From the NCBI GenBank assembly GCA_013041835.1, contig JABDRH010000012.1, positions 1 through 12,250 of the forward strand: a DNA stretch of 12,250 bases, read 5' to 3'. The translations under genes were made by a program, and so were the position numbers. This document shows positions 5,709-12,250 of the stretch, one piece after another. The stretch's first letter is position 1, and the number at the start of each line of letters is the position of its first letter. Source of the stretch: Desulfatitalea sp. Its GTDB lineage: Bacteria > Desulfobacterota > Desulfobacteria > Desulfobacterales > Desulfosarcinaceae. Below the pieces are notes generated by a model. The model worked only from the letters and a program-made list of their open reading frames with translations. It searched no databases and was not told the origin of the DNA.

Positions 5709-7535
5709 CCTGTGCACCGTGATTTGCGCACCCAGCTTCAGGGTCTTGATAAAATTGCCGTTGAATTGCTTGCTTCGTGCCAGTTCCACATATTCAATGC
5801 GCTGGACAAGTTCCAGTGCCGCCTTGCGCCTGTTGACGGACACCAGTGCCTGGCGCGCCCCGGAACCGGCGGCGTTTCCCACCTGCTTAAACCGGTCCCG
5901 GTCAATATCCGGAAGCATGCCGATGGTCACGGCGCTGGAAATATCGATAAAATTGCCGAACGCACCGGCGATAAACAGGCGGTCAATATCTTCCGCCTGT
6001 AAATGATGCTTTTCAAGCAGGGCGTTGATACCGGTGCGGATGGCCGCCTTGGCCAGTTGAATCTCGCGCAGGTCTTTCTGGGTAATGCAGATTGCTTTTT
6101 TGGCGTTGTTTTCCCCTTCCCGCACCAGCATAAATTCCAGGCCGTCGCTGCCGGAGCTGACTCTGGGATGATTCGCATTCATCCGCCCGGACGCGTCAAT
6201 AATGTGGTTCAAATACAGCTCGGCTGCGCCATCCAATATCCCGGACCCGCAAATTCCAACCGGCGGGCGGTTGTAAATGGTCTGATACCTTATGTCGTTG
6301 TCCTTGATTCGAATAGTCTCAACCGCGCCTTCGGCAGCCCGCATGCCGCATTTGATATGGTATCCTTCAAATGCCGGTCCCGAGGCGCAGGAGACGCTGG
6401 ATATCCGTCTTTTTGTAATCAGGGAAATCTCGGTATTGGTGCCGATATCAACAGCCAGCAAGGTTTCGTCCGAATTGCCGGCATCAATTCCAAGAAGCAT
6501 GGCCACATGGTCCCCGCCCACAAAACCGGCAATATTGGGCGGCAAATGGATATAGGCGCCGCCGGAAAGAGCCAGGCCCAGTTCACGTGCCTTGAAATCC
6601 AGGGCCTGGCTGACGGCTGCAATGTGCGGCGCCTTTCCCAGGATATCCACCGGCAGTCCGAGCAAAAGATGGTGCATGGCGGTGTTCCCCACTAGAACGA
6701 GATCCACGATGCAGGTCTTGTCCGCCCCGGCTGATTTACAGAGCGCGACAGCCAGTTCATTCAGGGTGTCGATCACCACCGCTTGAAGTCTTTTGGCTTC
6801 TTCTGCATCCATGGCCCGGACAATCCGGGCGATGACATCCTCCCCATAGGCGATCTGGGGATTCATGATGCCTTCAGAGGCCAGAATGGCGCCGGTTTCC
6901 AGATCCATCAGATATCCGGCGATCTTGGTCGTGCCCAGGTCCACGGCCATTCCCAGACAGGACGTGCCCTGGGACGCGGCATGGATGAGTTCACCGTTGC
7001 GCACAAACACGCGGATTTCCCATTGGCAGCCCCTCAGGATGCGGGGCAGGGTCCGGGTGAGCAGCGTGTCTGTCGTCATAGCGGCAACGCCGTGCTGTTG
7101 CTGCAGGGCGTCAAATACCCGGGCGTCATCTGCCCGGGTATCGTAAAGTGAAGGCGGCTCCACGGTGATGTCATATTTTTTTACCAATGGATCCGGCTCA
7201 ACACGGCTGATGATCCCGTCGACCTGCAAGCGCTGGGGGGCGGTCAGGGATTCGGGAGGGATGTTGACAATCAGATCGGATTGCGGATAGGTCTGGCAGG
7301 CAAGACGATAACCGTCCTGAAGATCTTTTTCTGTCAGAGCCTTTTTTTCGGCATCCGTAGGGTCTGAGGTCTTTCCGGAAATGATCTGCACGATACACCG
7401 GCCGCACGAACCGCCACCGCCGCACAAACCGACCAGATTGGCATCCATATCCAGGCAGAAGTCAAAAAGCGAGTGCTCTGAACAACAGTGTCCTCTTCTG
7501 CTCAAAGGTTGAATATTGATATTCCATGCGCTCAT
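5694..7535 (-). CDS. RACo-like reductive activator of corrinoid proteins (2Fe-2S ferredoxin plus ASKHA domains)
   Basis: A 613-residue protein (counted from the ATG at 7535) of the RACo/DUF4445 type, which uses ATP and a low-potential iron-sulfur centre to reduce inactive Co(II) corrinoid methyl carriers to Co(I). The N-terminal ferredoxin domain shows the C-x5-C-x2-C pattern at Cys38, Cys44 and Cys47, with the fourth ligand Cys80. After a linker, the ASKHA ATPase part starts near 195 with VDLGTTKIAG (Asp199). A second phosphate motif is VDIGTNTEIS (Asp363), followed by GICGSG near 427 and FIAGAFGNFID near 521. The length fits the family. An in-frame TTG at 7547 is an alternative start; the ATG is preferred because a GGA lies 7 nt upstream and the TTG has no well-placed site. 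The final residues LGLA and the TAA come from the inverted end of repeat B. The UroD-family gene follows downstream; no corrinoid protein gene is in view. Confidence 0.88.
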   Translation of the reverse strand: MSAWNINIQPLSRRGHCCSEHSLFDFCLDMDANLVGLCGGGGSCGRCIVQIISGKTSDPTDAEKKALTEKDLQDGYRLACQTYPQSDLIVNIPPESLTAPQRLQVDGIISRVEPDPLVKKYDITVEPPSLYDTRADDARVFDALQQQHGVAAMTTDTLLTRTLPRILRGCQWEIRVFVRNGELIHAASQGTSCLGMAVDLGTTKIAGYLMDLETGAILASEGIMNPQIAYGEDVIARIVRAMDAEEAKRLQAVVIDTLNELAVALCKSAGADKTCIVDLVLVGNTAMHHLLLGLPVDILGKAPHIAAVSQALDFKARELGLALSGGAYIHLPPNIAGFVGGDHVAMLLGIDAGNSDETLLAVDIGTNTEISLITKRRISSVSCASGPAFEGYHIKCGMRAAEGAVETIRIKDNDIRYQTIYNRPPVGICGSGILDGAAELYLNHIIDASGRMNANHPRVSSGSDGLEFMLVREGENNAKKAICITQKDLREIQLAKAAIRTGINALLEKHHLQAEDIDRLFIAGAFGNFIDISSAVTIGMLPDIDRDRFKQVGNAAGSGARQALVSVNRRKAALELVQRIEYVELARSKQFNGNFIKTLKLGAQITVHRLGLA

Positions 7536-7564
7536 TTTATCATCCAAAAACCGTGTTGTTCCTT

Positions 7565-7690
7565 TTATCCAAGGTCTTTGGTATAGCGCGGATATCCATG
7601 AAATGCGACAGCATACCCGCCAACCACCACGTATCTGACCTTATGCCCGTTTAATAATTCGATAAACTCTTTGAAGTCCTTGCTCAGCAT
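7565..7690 (-). pseudogene. Broken nucleotidyltransferase (AbiEii/MNT-like), first 41 codons only
   Basis: From the ATG at 7690 the minus strand reads MLSKDFKEFIELLNGHKV, then RYVVVGGYAVAFHGYPRYTK, then DLG and TAA. This is recognisably the N-terminus of a small nucleotidyltransferase family: VVGGYAVAFHG is the nucleotide-binding GG region and RYTKDL leads to the catalytic Asp-x-Asp. Intact members are roughly 150 residues or more. Here the frame stops exactly where the metal-binding DLD motif should complete, and the following 30 bp lead straight into the ASKHA gene. Removing one G restores DLD but not the expected continuation, so a deletion or recombination junction near 7565-7575 is more likely than a simple frameshift. 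The start overlaps the upstream 62-aa gene by 50 bp, as is typical of linked pairs. It cannot make an active enzyme. Confidence 0.75.
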
Positions 7691-7829
7691 CGTATCTCCA
7701 TGAATTATAGTCTTTGCGTATTTGCTCTAAGGCTTCCAAACGCTCTTCATAGGATCTCGATCGCCAAAAAGCGAAATCATTCGGTTGTTCATTGATTTTA
7801 TACTTTTTGATGACCTTGGTGATACTCAT
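7641..7829 (-). CDS. Small conserved protein of a nucleotidyltransferase-linked pair (possible toxin-antitoxin-like partner)
   Basis: A 62-residue, highly charged, mostly helical protein. The central FWRSRSYEERLEALEQIRK segment and the C-terminal LQRVYRIIKR resemble the small proteins often encoded just before an AbiEii-type nucleotidyltransferase in bacteria and archaea. Their function is not established; a toxin-antitoxin-like role is inferred from the arrangement. AGAGG lies 5 nt before the ATG. The gene appears intact, but its partner, overlapping by 50 bp, is cut to 41 codons, so the pair is probably non-functional or the survivor is an orphan. The stretch is visibly more AT-rich than its neighbours, which suggests transfer. 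There is no membrane segment or signal peptide. Confidence 0.65.
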   Translation of the reverse strand: MSITKVIKKYKINEQPNDFAFWRSRSYEERLEALEQIRKDYNSWRYDAEQGLQRVYRIIKRA

Positions 7830-7860
7830 AATGACCTCTCACAGCGCTTTCATCTTCGTA

Positions 7861-7883
7861 ATGACGTCATCATTGTCACAATG
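7861..7883. promoter_or_regulatory. two abutting palindromes between gmhB and the small 62-aa gene
   Basis: ATGACGTCAT (7861-7870) is a perfect 10-bp palindrome. It is immediately followed by CATTGTCACAATG (7871-7883), a 5-bp-arm inverted repeat around TCA. They lie 31-54 bp upstream of the start of the 62-aa gene and just after the gmhB stop. Their position suits an operator for the small gene, but they could also form an RNA hairpin at the end of gmhB mRNA; no T-run follows. Confidence 0.35.
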
Positions 7884-7898
7884 CAGCAACATCGGGGG

Positions 7899-8465
7899 CT
7901 ATTCTCCCTCGAGGCAGGCGGCTATCACCGGCACGGCCCGCAGCAGATCGTGCGGCGTCGCGTTCGGTTGGACAGCCTGCGAGGCCAACGCCTTTTCGGC
8001 AAGTTCAAAATTGCCGGTACGCACCAGGATAGTGGCGCGGCAGCCGGCGGCGTGGCCGCAAAGAATGTCCTTGGCGCTGTCACCCACCATGACGGTGGCG
8101 CCGGGGTCGATGGCGTGGCGTTGGGCGGCCTGTCGGATGAGGCCGGGTTTGGGCTTTCGGCAAGAGCAGTTTTCATCCGGCCGGTGGGGACAAAAAAAGA
8201 TGTCGTGGATCAGGCCGCCGGCCTGTCGCACCGCTTCCCGCAGGCGGGCGTGGGTGTGCGCCAGTACTTGCGCCGGCACCATGCCGCGGTTGATGATGGA
8301 CTGATTGGTGATCACGATGACGTGGATGCCCAATTGGTTCAGGCGTTTAAGAGCCTCCAGGCTGCCGGGTAAGAATTCATATTCGCCCCAGTTTTTGATG
8401 TAGTGGGGCGAGTCCCGGTTGATGACGCCGTCGCGGTCGAGGAAGGCGACTTTTTGCAGCTTCAC
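7899..8465 (-). CDS. gmhB: GmhB, D-glycero-manno-heptose 1,7-bisphosphate 7-phosphatase
   Basis: A 188-residue HAD-superfamily phosphatase that removes the 7-phosphate from heptose bisphosphate in the synthesis of ADP-heptose for the lipopolysaccharide inner core. HAD motif I is FLDRDGVIN (nucleophile Asp10, acid/base Asp12), motif II is VITNQS (Thr53), the motif III Lys lies in RKPKPG (104-108), and motif IV is VGDSAKD (Asp129, Asp133). The structural zinc site of GmhB is present as C-x-H-x5-C-x-C (Cys92, His94, Cys100, Cys102). Length fits the family. It starts with GTG at 8465, 3 bp after the rlpA stop, with GGAG lying just before that stop, so translation is probably coupled to rlpA. It is the last gene of the trp-rlpA-gmhB run. 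A related histidinol-phosphate phosphatase is less likely, because no his genes are nearby. Confidence 0.9.
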   Translation of the reverse strand: MKLQKVAFLDRDGVINRDSPHYIKNWGEYEFLPGSLEALKRLNQLGIHVIVITNQSIINRGMVPAQVLAHTHARLREAVRQAGGLIHDIFFCPHRPDENCSCRKPKPGLIRQAAQRHAIDPGATVMVGDSAKDILCGHAAGCRATILVRTGNFELAEKALASQAVQPNATPHDLLRAVPVIAACLEGE

Positions 8466-8468
8466 GCC

Positions 8469-9293
8469 TTACTCCGCCACGATAAAGGTTTCCGGAAAGC
8501 CGCCGCGCTGTAAGGATCGCTCGAATTGGGCGGCCTCCTCAAGGTCGGTGACGCGGCCCACGCGCACACGGTAAAACGTATCGCGTCCGTCGACATAAGC
8601 AACCATGTGGGCATTTTGATAGATGCCGCCAAGCTGCCGGACAAGCCGCTCGGCATTGGCGCGCTCGGTAAAGGCGCCCACCTGGAAAGTAAAGTTGCCC
8701 GTGTAGTAGTCCAACGGATTATAGCGGGGCGCTGCGTCGCTATCCTGCCCCGGGGCAGGCGCACCCAAAGCCGTGATGCGCACCGGCGCGGTGCCCGGCC
8801 CGACCACGCCCAAACGCTCGGCGGCGGCATAGGACAGATCGATGATACGCCCCCGCACAAACGGCCCCCGGTCATTGATGCGCACATCCAGGGCCCGGCC
8901 GTTGTTCAGGTTGTGAACACGCACGAAGGTGCCCATGGGCAGGGTTTTGTGGGCCGCGCTGATCGCGTGCATATCGTAGATCTCCCCATTGGAAGTCTTG
9001 CGGCCGTGAAACTTGCGGCCGTACCAGGAGGCCAGCCCCGTTTCTTCGAAATCCCGGGCATGGCTCAGGGGTTGATACCAAGTGCCTTCGACGCGATACG
9101 GCTTGGTATGGCCGGGGGCCTTGACCGGCGCGGGGGGCGCGGGACGCTCAAGCACGGAACACGCCATCAACAGGGGCGGCAGAAGATACCCCCCGGCGCG
9201 GAAGAAAAATGATCTCTCCCGCCTGCCTTTGGCGTATCGGCGTTGACCCCGGTGCCGCATTAAAAAAATGACCGCAAGGATGAGCTTTCCCAC
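8469..9293 (-). CDS. rlpA: RlpA-like septal lipoprotein (DPBB and SPOR domains)
   Basis: A 274-residue RlpA-type protein, an outer-membrane lipoprotein that binds denuded septal peptidoglycan and in some species cleaves it as a lytic transglycosylase. A lipobox LMAC puts the lipidated Cys at 45. The double-psi beta-barrel spans about 86-175 and contains GLASWYGRKFHGRKTSNGE, AHKTLP (His115) and VRINDRGPF (Asp141), the residues linked to activity in Pseudomonas RlpA. A C-terminal SPOR domain (about 199-274) begins FTFQVGAFTERANAERL. The GTG at 9293 lies 3 bp after the trpD stop, with AGGAG inside the end of trpD, suggesting coupling. An ATG at 9260 (residue 12) is an alternative start that would give a more usual leader, but it has no ribosome binding site. 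The N-terminus before the lipobox is unusually long and arginine-rich. Confidence 0.88.
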   Translation of the reverse strand: MGKLILAVIFLMRHRGQRRYAKGRRERSFFFRAGGYLLPPLLMACSVLERPAPPAPVKAPGHTKPYRVEGTWYQPLSHARDFEETGLASWYGRKFHGRKTSNGEIYDMHAISAAHKTLPMGTFVRVHNLNNGRALDVRINDRGPFVRGRIIDLSYAAAERLGVVGPGTAPVRITALGAPAPGQDSDAAPRYNPLDYYTGNFTFQVGAFTERANAERLVRQLGGIYQNAHMVAYVDGRDTFYRVRVGRVTDLEEAAQFERSLQRGGFPETFIVAE

Positions 9294-9296
9294 ACC

Positions 9297-10313
9297 CTAT
9301 CCATTCTCCTGGGTATATGCGATCAAGGCCTCCAGCTTTTCCAGCGCCTTGCCCTCGTCGATGGCCGCGGCGGCCATTTCGATACCGCCTTTCACATCGT
9401 CGGCCTTGCCTGCCGCCACCAGGGCCGCGCCGCTGTTGATCAGCACCACATCCCGCTTGGCACCGGTTTCCCCGTCCAGGATGGCCCTTGTAATCGCGGC
9501 GTTTTCAGCCGGGTCGCCGCCGGCCATCTCTTCCGGCCGGGCCAGGCGGCCGAAATACGGCTCGGGATCGAGGTCGTAGGTGCGCACCGCGCCTTCTTTC
9601 AGGGCGCTCACCCGTGTGGGGGCACAGACGCTGATCTCGTCAAGACCGTCGTGGCCATGCACCACCATGGCCGACCGGACCCCGAGCAAATTGAGGGCCT
9701 GGGCGAACATCTCGGTAAGCTGCGGGGCAAAGACGCCCAGCAGTTGGCAGCCGGCCGAAGCAGGATTGGTCAGGGGACCGAGCATGTTGAAGATGGAGCG
9801 CACCCCCAGCTCCTGGCGCGGCTTCGCGGCAAAACGCATGGCGCTGTGGTACAGCGGCGCAAAAAGAAAACCGATGCCGATGGACTGCACCGCCTCCTCC
9901 ACGATCTCCGGATCGGTGTCCAGCTTGACGCCCAGATGCTCCAGCACATCGGCGCTGCCGCACTTGCTGGACACGGAGCGATTGCCGTGCTTGGCCACCA
10001 CGAGGCCACAGCCCGCCACCACGAAAGCGGTGGTGGTGGAAATGTTAAAGGTATGGGCCCCATCGCCGCCGGTGCCGCAGGTGTCCACCACCGGCGACCC
10101 CACGGCCTGGATGCGCCGGGCGTTGCCGCGCATGGCCCGGGCCGCGCCGGCCAGCTCTTCGAACGTTTCGCCCTTGGTGGCCAAAGCCGCCATCATGGCC
10201 CCGATCTGCGCCTCGGTGGCCCGGCCGGTGAGCACCGTATCCATCATGTCGGCCATCTGATCGGCGCTCAAATCCTTGCGTTGAATAATCTGTGTCAAAT
10301 GCGCCTTGAACAT
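9297..10313 (-). CDS. trpD: TrpD, anthranilate phosphoribosyltransferase
   Basis: A 338-residue enzyme of the second step of tryptophan synthesis, joining anthranilate to phosphoribosyl pyrophosphate to give N-(5'-phosphoribosyl)anthranilate in the cytoplasm. Diagnostic motifs are the PRPP-binding DTCGTGGDG (77-85), the ISTTTAF segment (91-97), KHGNRSVSSKCGSADVLE (108-125), RSIFNMLGPLTNP (172-184) and the magnesium-binding HDGLDE later in the chain. Length is normal and no key residue is missing. The ATG at 10313 is preceded by a purine-rich AAGAAGGGAAACG. It follows trpG after 56 bp, and rlpA starts 3 bp after its stop. It is a separate gene, not the TrpG-TrpD fusion seen in enteric bacteria. 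Confidence 0.96.
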   Translation of the reverse strand: MFKAHLTQIIQRKDLSADQMADMMDTVLTGRATEAQIGAMMAALATKGETFEELAGAARAMRGNARRIQAVGSPVVDTCGTGGDGAHTFNISTTTAFVVAGCGLVVAKHGNRSVSSKCGSADVLEHLGVKLDTDPEIVEEAVQSIGIGFLFAPLYHSAMRFAAKPRQELGVRSIFNMLGPLTNPASAGCQLLGVFAPQLTEMFAQALNLLGVRSAMVVHGHDGLDEISVCAPTRVSALKEGAVRTYDLDPEPYFGRLARPEEMAGGDPAENAAITRAILDGETGAKRDVVLINSGAALVAAGKADDVKGGIEMAAAAIDEGKALEKLEALIAYTQENG

Positions 10314-10369
10314 CGTTTCCCTTCTTCCCTTCTCATAGACAGTGCATCGATGCCGGACCGCACGGAATG

Positions 10370-10939
10370 CTACCCGATCATCTTGATAAAATTGCGCAAC
10401 AACCGCTTGCCGATCGTCGTCATGATCGACTCGGGATGAAACTGGATCCCTTCCGTCGGGTGGCTGGTGTGCCGCAGCCCCATGATCTCACCATCCCCGG
10501 CCTCGGCGGTAATCTTCAAACATGCCGGTACGCTCTGCCGATCCACGGCCAGGGAGTGATAGCGCATGGCTTCGAACGGCTTTTTGACGCCGGCAAAGAC
10601 ACCCTCGCCATCTGCGGTGATGGTGGACGTCTTGCCATGCATCAGCCGCCGGGCGGCGATGATCCGCCCCCCGAAGGTCTCGGCGATGGATTGATGCCCC
10701 AGGCACACACCCAACAGCGGCACCCGGCCTGAAAAGCGTTCGATCACCGCCATGGAGATACCCGCGTCCTTGGGACCGCCCGGCCCCGGCGAAATGACGA
10801 TAGCCGACGGCGCCATGGCCGCGATGCCCGCAAGATCCGTGGCATCGTTGCGCACCACCGTCACCGCCGGGCCGATCTCCTCGATATACTGCACCAAATT
10901 ATAGGTGAAAGAATCATAATTGTCGATCATAAGGATCAT
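10370..10939 (-). CDS. trpG: TrpG/PabA, glutamine amidotransferase subunit of anthranilate synthase
   Basis: A 189-residue class I glutamine amidotransferase that releases ammonia from glutamine and hands it to TrpE. The opening MILMIDNYDSFTYNLVQY, the ISPGPGGPKDAG loop (49-60), the nucleophile Cys79 in LLGVCLGHQS and the His168-Glu170 pair in IQFHPES are all present. The start ATG overlaps the trpE stop in an ATGA arrangement, with AAGGAG upstream, so the two subunits are translationally coupled. Proteins of this type can also serve aminodeoxychorismate synthase in folate synthesis (PabA); the trpE/trpD neighbours favour tryptophan, though a dual role is possible. Confidence 0.95.
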   Translation of the reverse strand: MILMIDNYDSFTYNLVQYIEEIGPAVTVVRNDATDLAGIAAMAPSAIVISPGPGGPKDAGISMAVIERFSGRVPLLGVCLGHQSIAETFGGRIIAARRLMHGKTSTITADGEGVFAGVKKPFEAMRYHSLAVDRQSVPACLKITAEAGDGEIMGLRHTSHPTEGIQFHPESIMTTIGKRLLRNFIKMIG

Positions 10940-12250
10940 TGTCGGCTCTCCTTGTCAAAAGCGGTTTGGGACAAAGACAAGGCCTTTTGCACGCCCATGG
11001 CCTTGTTGACGGTCTCCTCGCGCTCGCGCTCGGGGTCCGAATCGGCCACGATGCCGGCGCCGGCGCGCACCACCATCTGGTCACCGCGCACACAGGCCGT
11101 GCGGATCGTGATGGCCAGATCCATGTTGCCGCTGAACGAAATATAGCCCACCGCGCCGCCATAGGGCCCCCTTGGCCCCTGCTCCATCTCGGCGATGATC
11201 TCCATGGCGCGCACCTTGGGCGCGCCGCTGAGCGTGCCGGCCGGAAACGAGGCGCGCAGCAGGTCCCAGGCATCGCAGCCAGCCTTGAGTTCGGCGATGA
11301 TGTTGGAGACCAGGTGCATGACATGGGAGTACCGCTCCACGATCATCAAATCGGTCACCTGCACCGTGCCGGTACGCGCCACCCGCCCCAGATCGTTGCG
11401 CCCCAAATCCACCAGCATCAGGTGCTCGGCGCGCTCCTTTTCATCCTTGAGCAGCTCGTCGGCCAACGCCCGGTCCTGCTGCTCCGAAGCCCCGCGCGGC
11501 CGGGTCCCGGCGATGGGCCGCAGCGTGGCGACACGATTCTCCAGCCGCACCATGGTCTCGGGCGACGAACCGGCCAGCACCATGTCGCCCAAGTGCATGA
11601 AAAACAGGTAGGGTGAAGGATTGATGTAACGCTGGGCCCGGTAAAGGGCCAATACGTCGTGGGGCGCCGGGCAGGTGAACGGCTGGGAGATAACCGACTG
11701 GATGATATCGCCCTTTCGGATGTAGGTCTTGACCTGGTCCACCTTTGTTCGAAAATCCGCTTCGGCCAGGGCCGGCTGCAACGCCAGCTCAAAAGCCGAC
11801 ACGTTCACGGACCCGGCGGCCAGCGGCGTATTGATGGTGCGCAGCAAAGTGTTGAGCCGGTTGGCCGCCGCCGCGTAAACATGCCCGGCCTCCTCGGGCC
11901 GCTCGATATAGCCGATGGCCAGGCACATCAGCGTATTGCGGATGTTGTCGAACACCAGCAACTCCTCGGGCAGCACAAAATGGGCCATGGGCTGGTCATC
12001 GGCCAGCATATTGGGAATCCGCGTTTCGAAAAAAGAAACCATCTCATAGGTCAGACAGCCCACCAGCCCGCCCCAAAACCGCGGCAACTCGGGCAGATCG
12101 GCCGGAGTGTAACGCGCCATCAACGCCTTGAGCACGCCCAGCGGATCGTTTTCATGCGCGATCGTCTCCGTGCCCGCGCGGCTGGTGATCTCCACCGTCC
12201 GGCGAAACACCCGCACCTGGGCATGGGCCGAAGTGCCGATAAAACTGTAC
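10936..12250 (-). CDS. trpE: TrpE, anthranilate synthase component I (5' end outside the window)
   Basis: The gene runs off the right edge. The frame stays open to 12250, adding the residues YSFIGTSAHAQ before the GTG at 12216, and YSFIG is the conserved N-terminal TrpE motif, so 12216 is not the true start. About 437 codons are visible of a usual ~490-500. TrpE converts chorismate and ammonia into anthranilate. Chorismate-binding landmarks are VLAGSSPETMVRLE, LRPIAGTRPRG, the AEHLMLVDLGRNDLGRVA stretch, LSGAPKVRAMEIIAEME and the GPYGGAVGYISFSGNMDLAI region near the C-terminus. The stop overlaps the trpG start by 4 bp. Because the leader is out of view, attenuation or other trp regulation cannot be judged. 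The PabB homologue is a weaker alternative, given trpG and trpD next door. Confidence 0.95.
   Translation of the reverse strand, partial: YSFIGTSAHAQVRVFRRTVEITSRAGTETIAHENDPLGVLKALMARYTPADLPELPRFWGGLVGCLTYEMVSFFETRIPNMLADDQPMAHFVLPEELLVFDNIRNTLMCLAIGYIERPEEAGHVYAAAANRLNTLLRTINTPLAAGSVNVSAFELALQPALAEADFRTKVDQVKTYIRKGDIIQSVISQPFTCPAPHDVLALYRAQRYINPSPYLFFMHLGDMVLAGSSPETMVRLENRVATLRPIAGTRPRGASEQQDRALADELLKDEKERAEHLMLVDLGRNDLGRVARTGTVQVTDLMIVERYSHVMHLVSNIIAELKAGCDAWDLLRASFPAGTLSGAPKVRAMEIIAEMEQGPRGPYGGAVGYISFSGNMDLAITIRTACVRGDQMVVRAGAGIVADSDPEREREETVNKAMGVQKALSLSQTAFDKESRQ

Noticed and set aside
6003..6695. 230-codon plus-strand frame opposite the ASKHA gene
   Set aside because: The minus-strand protein has complete ferredoxin and ASKHA motifs; the plus frame has none.
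7544..7547. TTG start for the ASKHA gene
   Set aside because: No suitably spaced ribosome binding site; the ATG 12 nt downstream fits better, although the TTG cannot be excluded.
10939..11616. 225-codon plus-strand frame opposite trpE
   Set aside because: It is a shadow of the chorismate-binding region and is rich in His/Arg/Gly, as expected from antisense GC-rich codons.
12214..12216. GTG as the true trpE start
   Set aside because: The frame remains open to the window edge and encodes the conserved YSFIG motif upstream, so the gene is truncated by the window.

Overview
The window looks like part of a chromosome from a GC-rich anaerobic bacterium of the Desulfobacterota (sulfate-reducing Deltaproteobacteria). 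This is an inference from gene content: a short divergent MoaE next to moaC, a RACo-like ferredoxin/ASKHA corrinoid activator beside a UroD-type methyltransferase, and a hybrid kinase with an HDOD-type response regulator. No rRNA or tRNA gene is present to fix the taxonomy.

Layout. (1) 1-623, minus strand: molybdenum-cofactor genes, moaE followed by the first 34 codons of moaC, with a plausible sigma70-type promoter ahead of moaE. (2) 624-1062: a long intergenic region with a 22-bp palindrome and a ~200-bp inverted-repeat element (A). (3) 1063-4403, plus strand: a two-gene phosphorelay. A hybrid histidine kinase without any sensor domain (HisKA-HATPase-REC-REC-HPt) is followed 26 bp later by a REC-HDOD response regulator. 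(4) 4404-7535, minus strand: a corrinoid-chemistry pair, the RACo-like activator and then a UroD-family protein. They are separated by a ~200-bp repeat element (B) that fills the intergenic gap; its right end supplies the activator's last codons and stop. A weaker relative (C) follows the UroD gene. (5) 7565-7829, minus strand: an AT-richer scar of a mobile two-gene module, an intact 62-aa protein overlapping the first 41 codons of a broken nucleotidyltransferase. (6) 7899-12250, minus strand: a tightly packed trpE-trpG-trpD-rlpA-gmhB run, with a 4-bp overlap between trpE and trpG and 3-bp gaps at trpD/rlpA and rlpA/gmhB. It joins tryptophan synthesis to a cell-wall lipoprotein and a heptose phosphatase.

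The most interesting non-genic signal is the repeat family. Element A in antisense aligns with element B (about 30 of 38 positions at one end, by hand, ungapped). Both carry inverted ends around the core GGGCTCGCG and an ATAGC-type palindrome in the middle. The elements touch the ends of several genes. The enzyme pair is probably linked to corrinoid-dependent methyl transfer, but no corrinoid protein is visible, so the substrate stays open.
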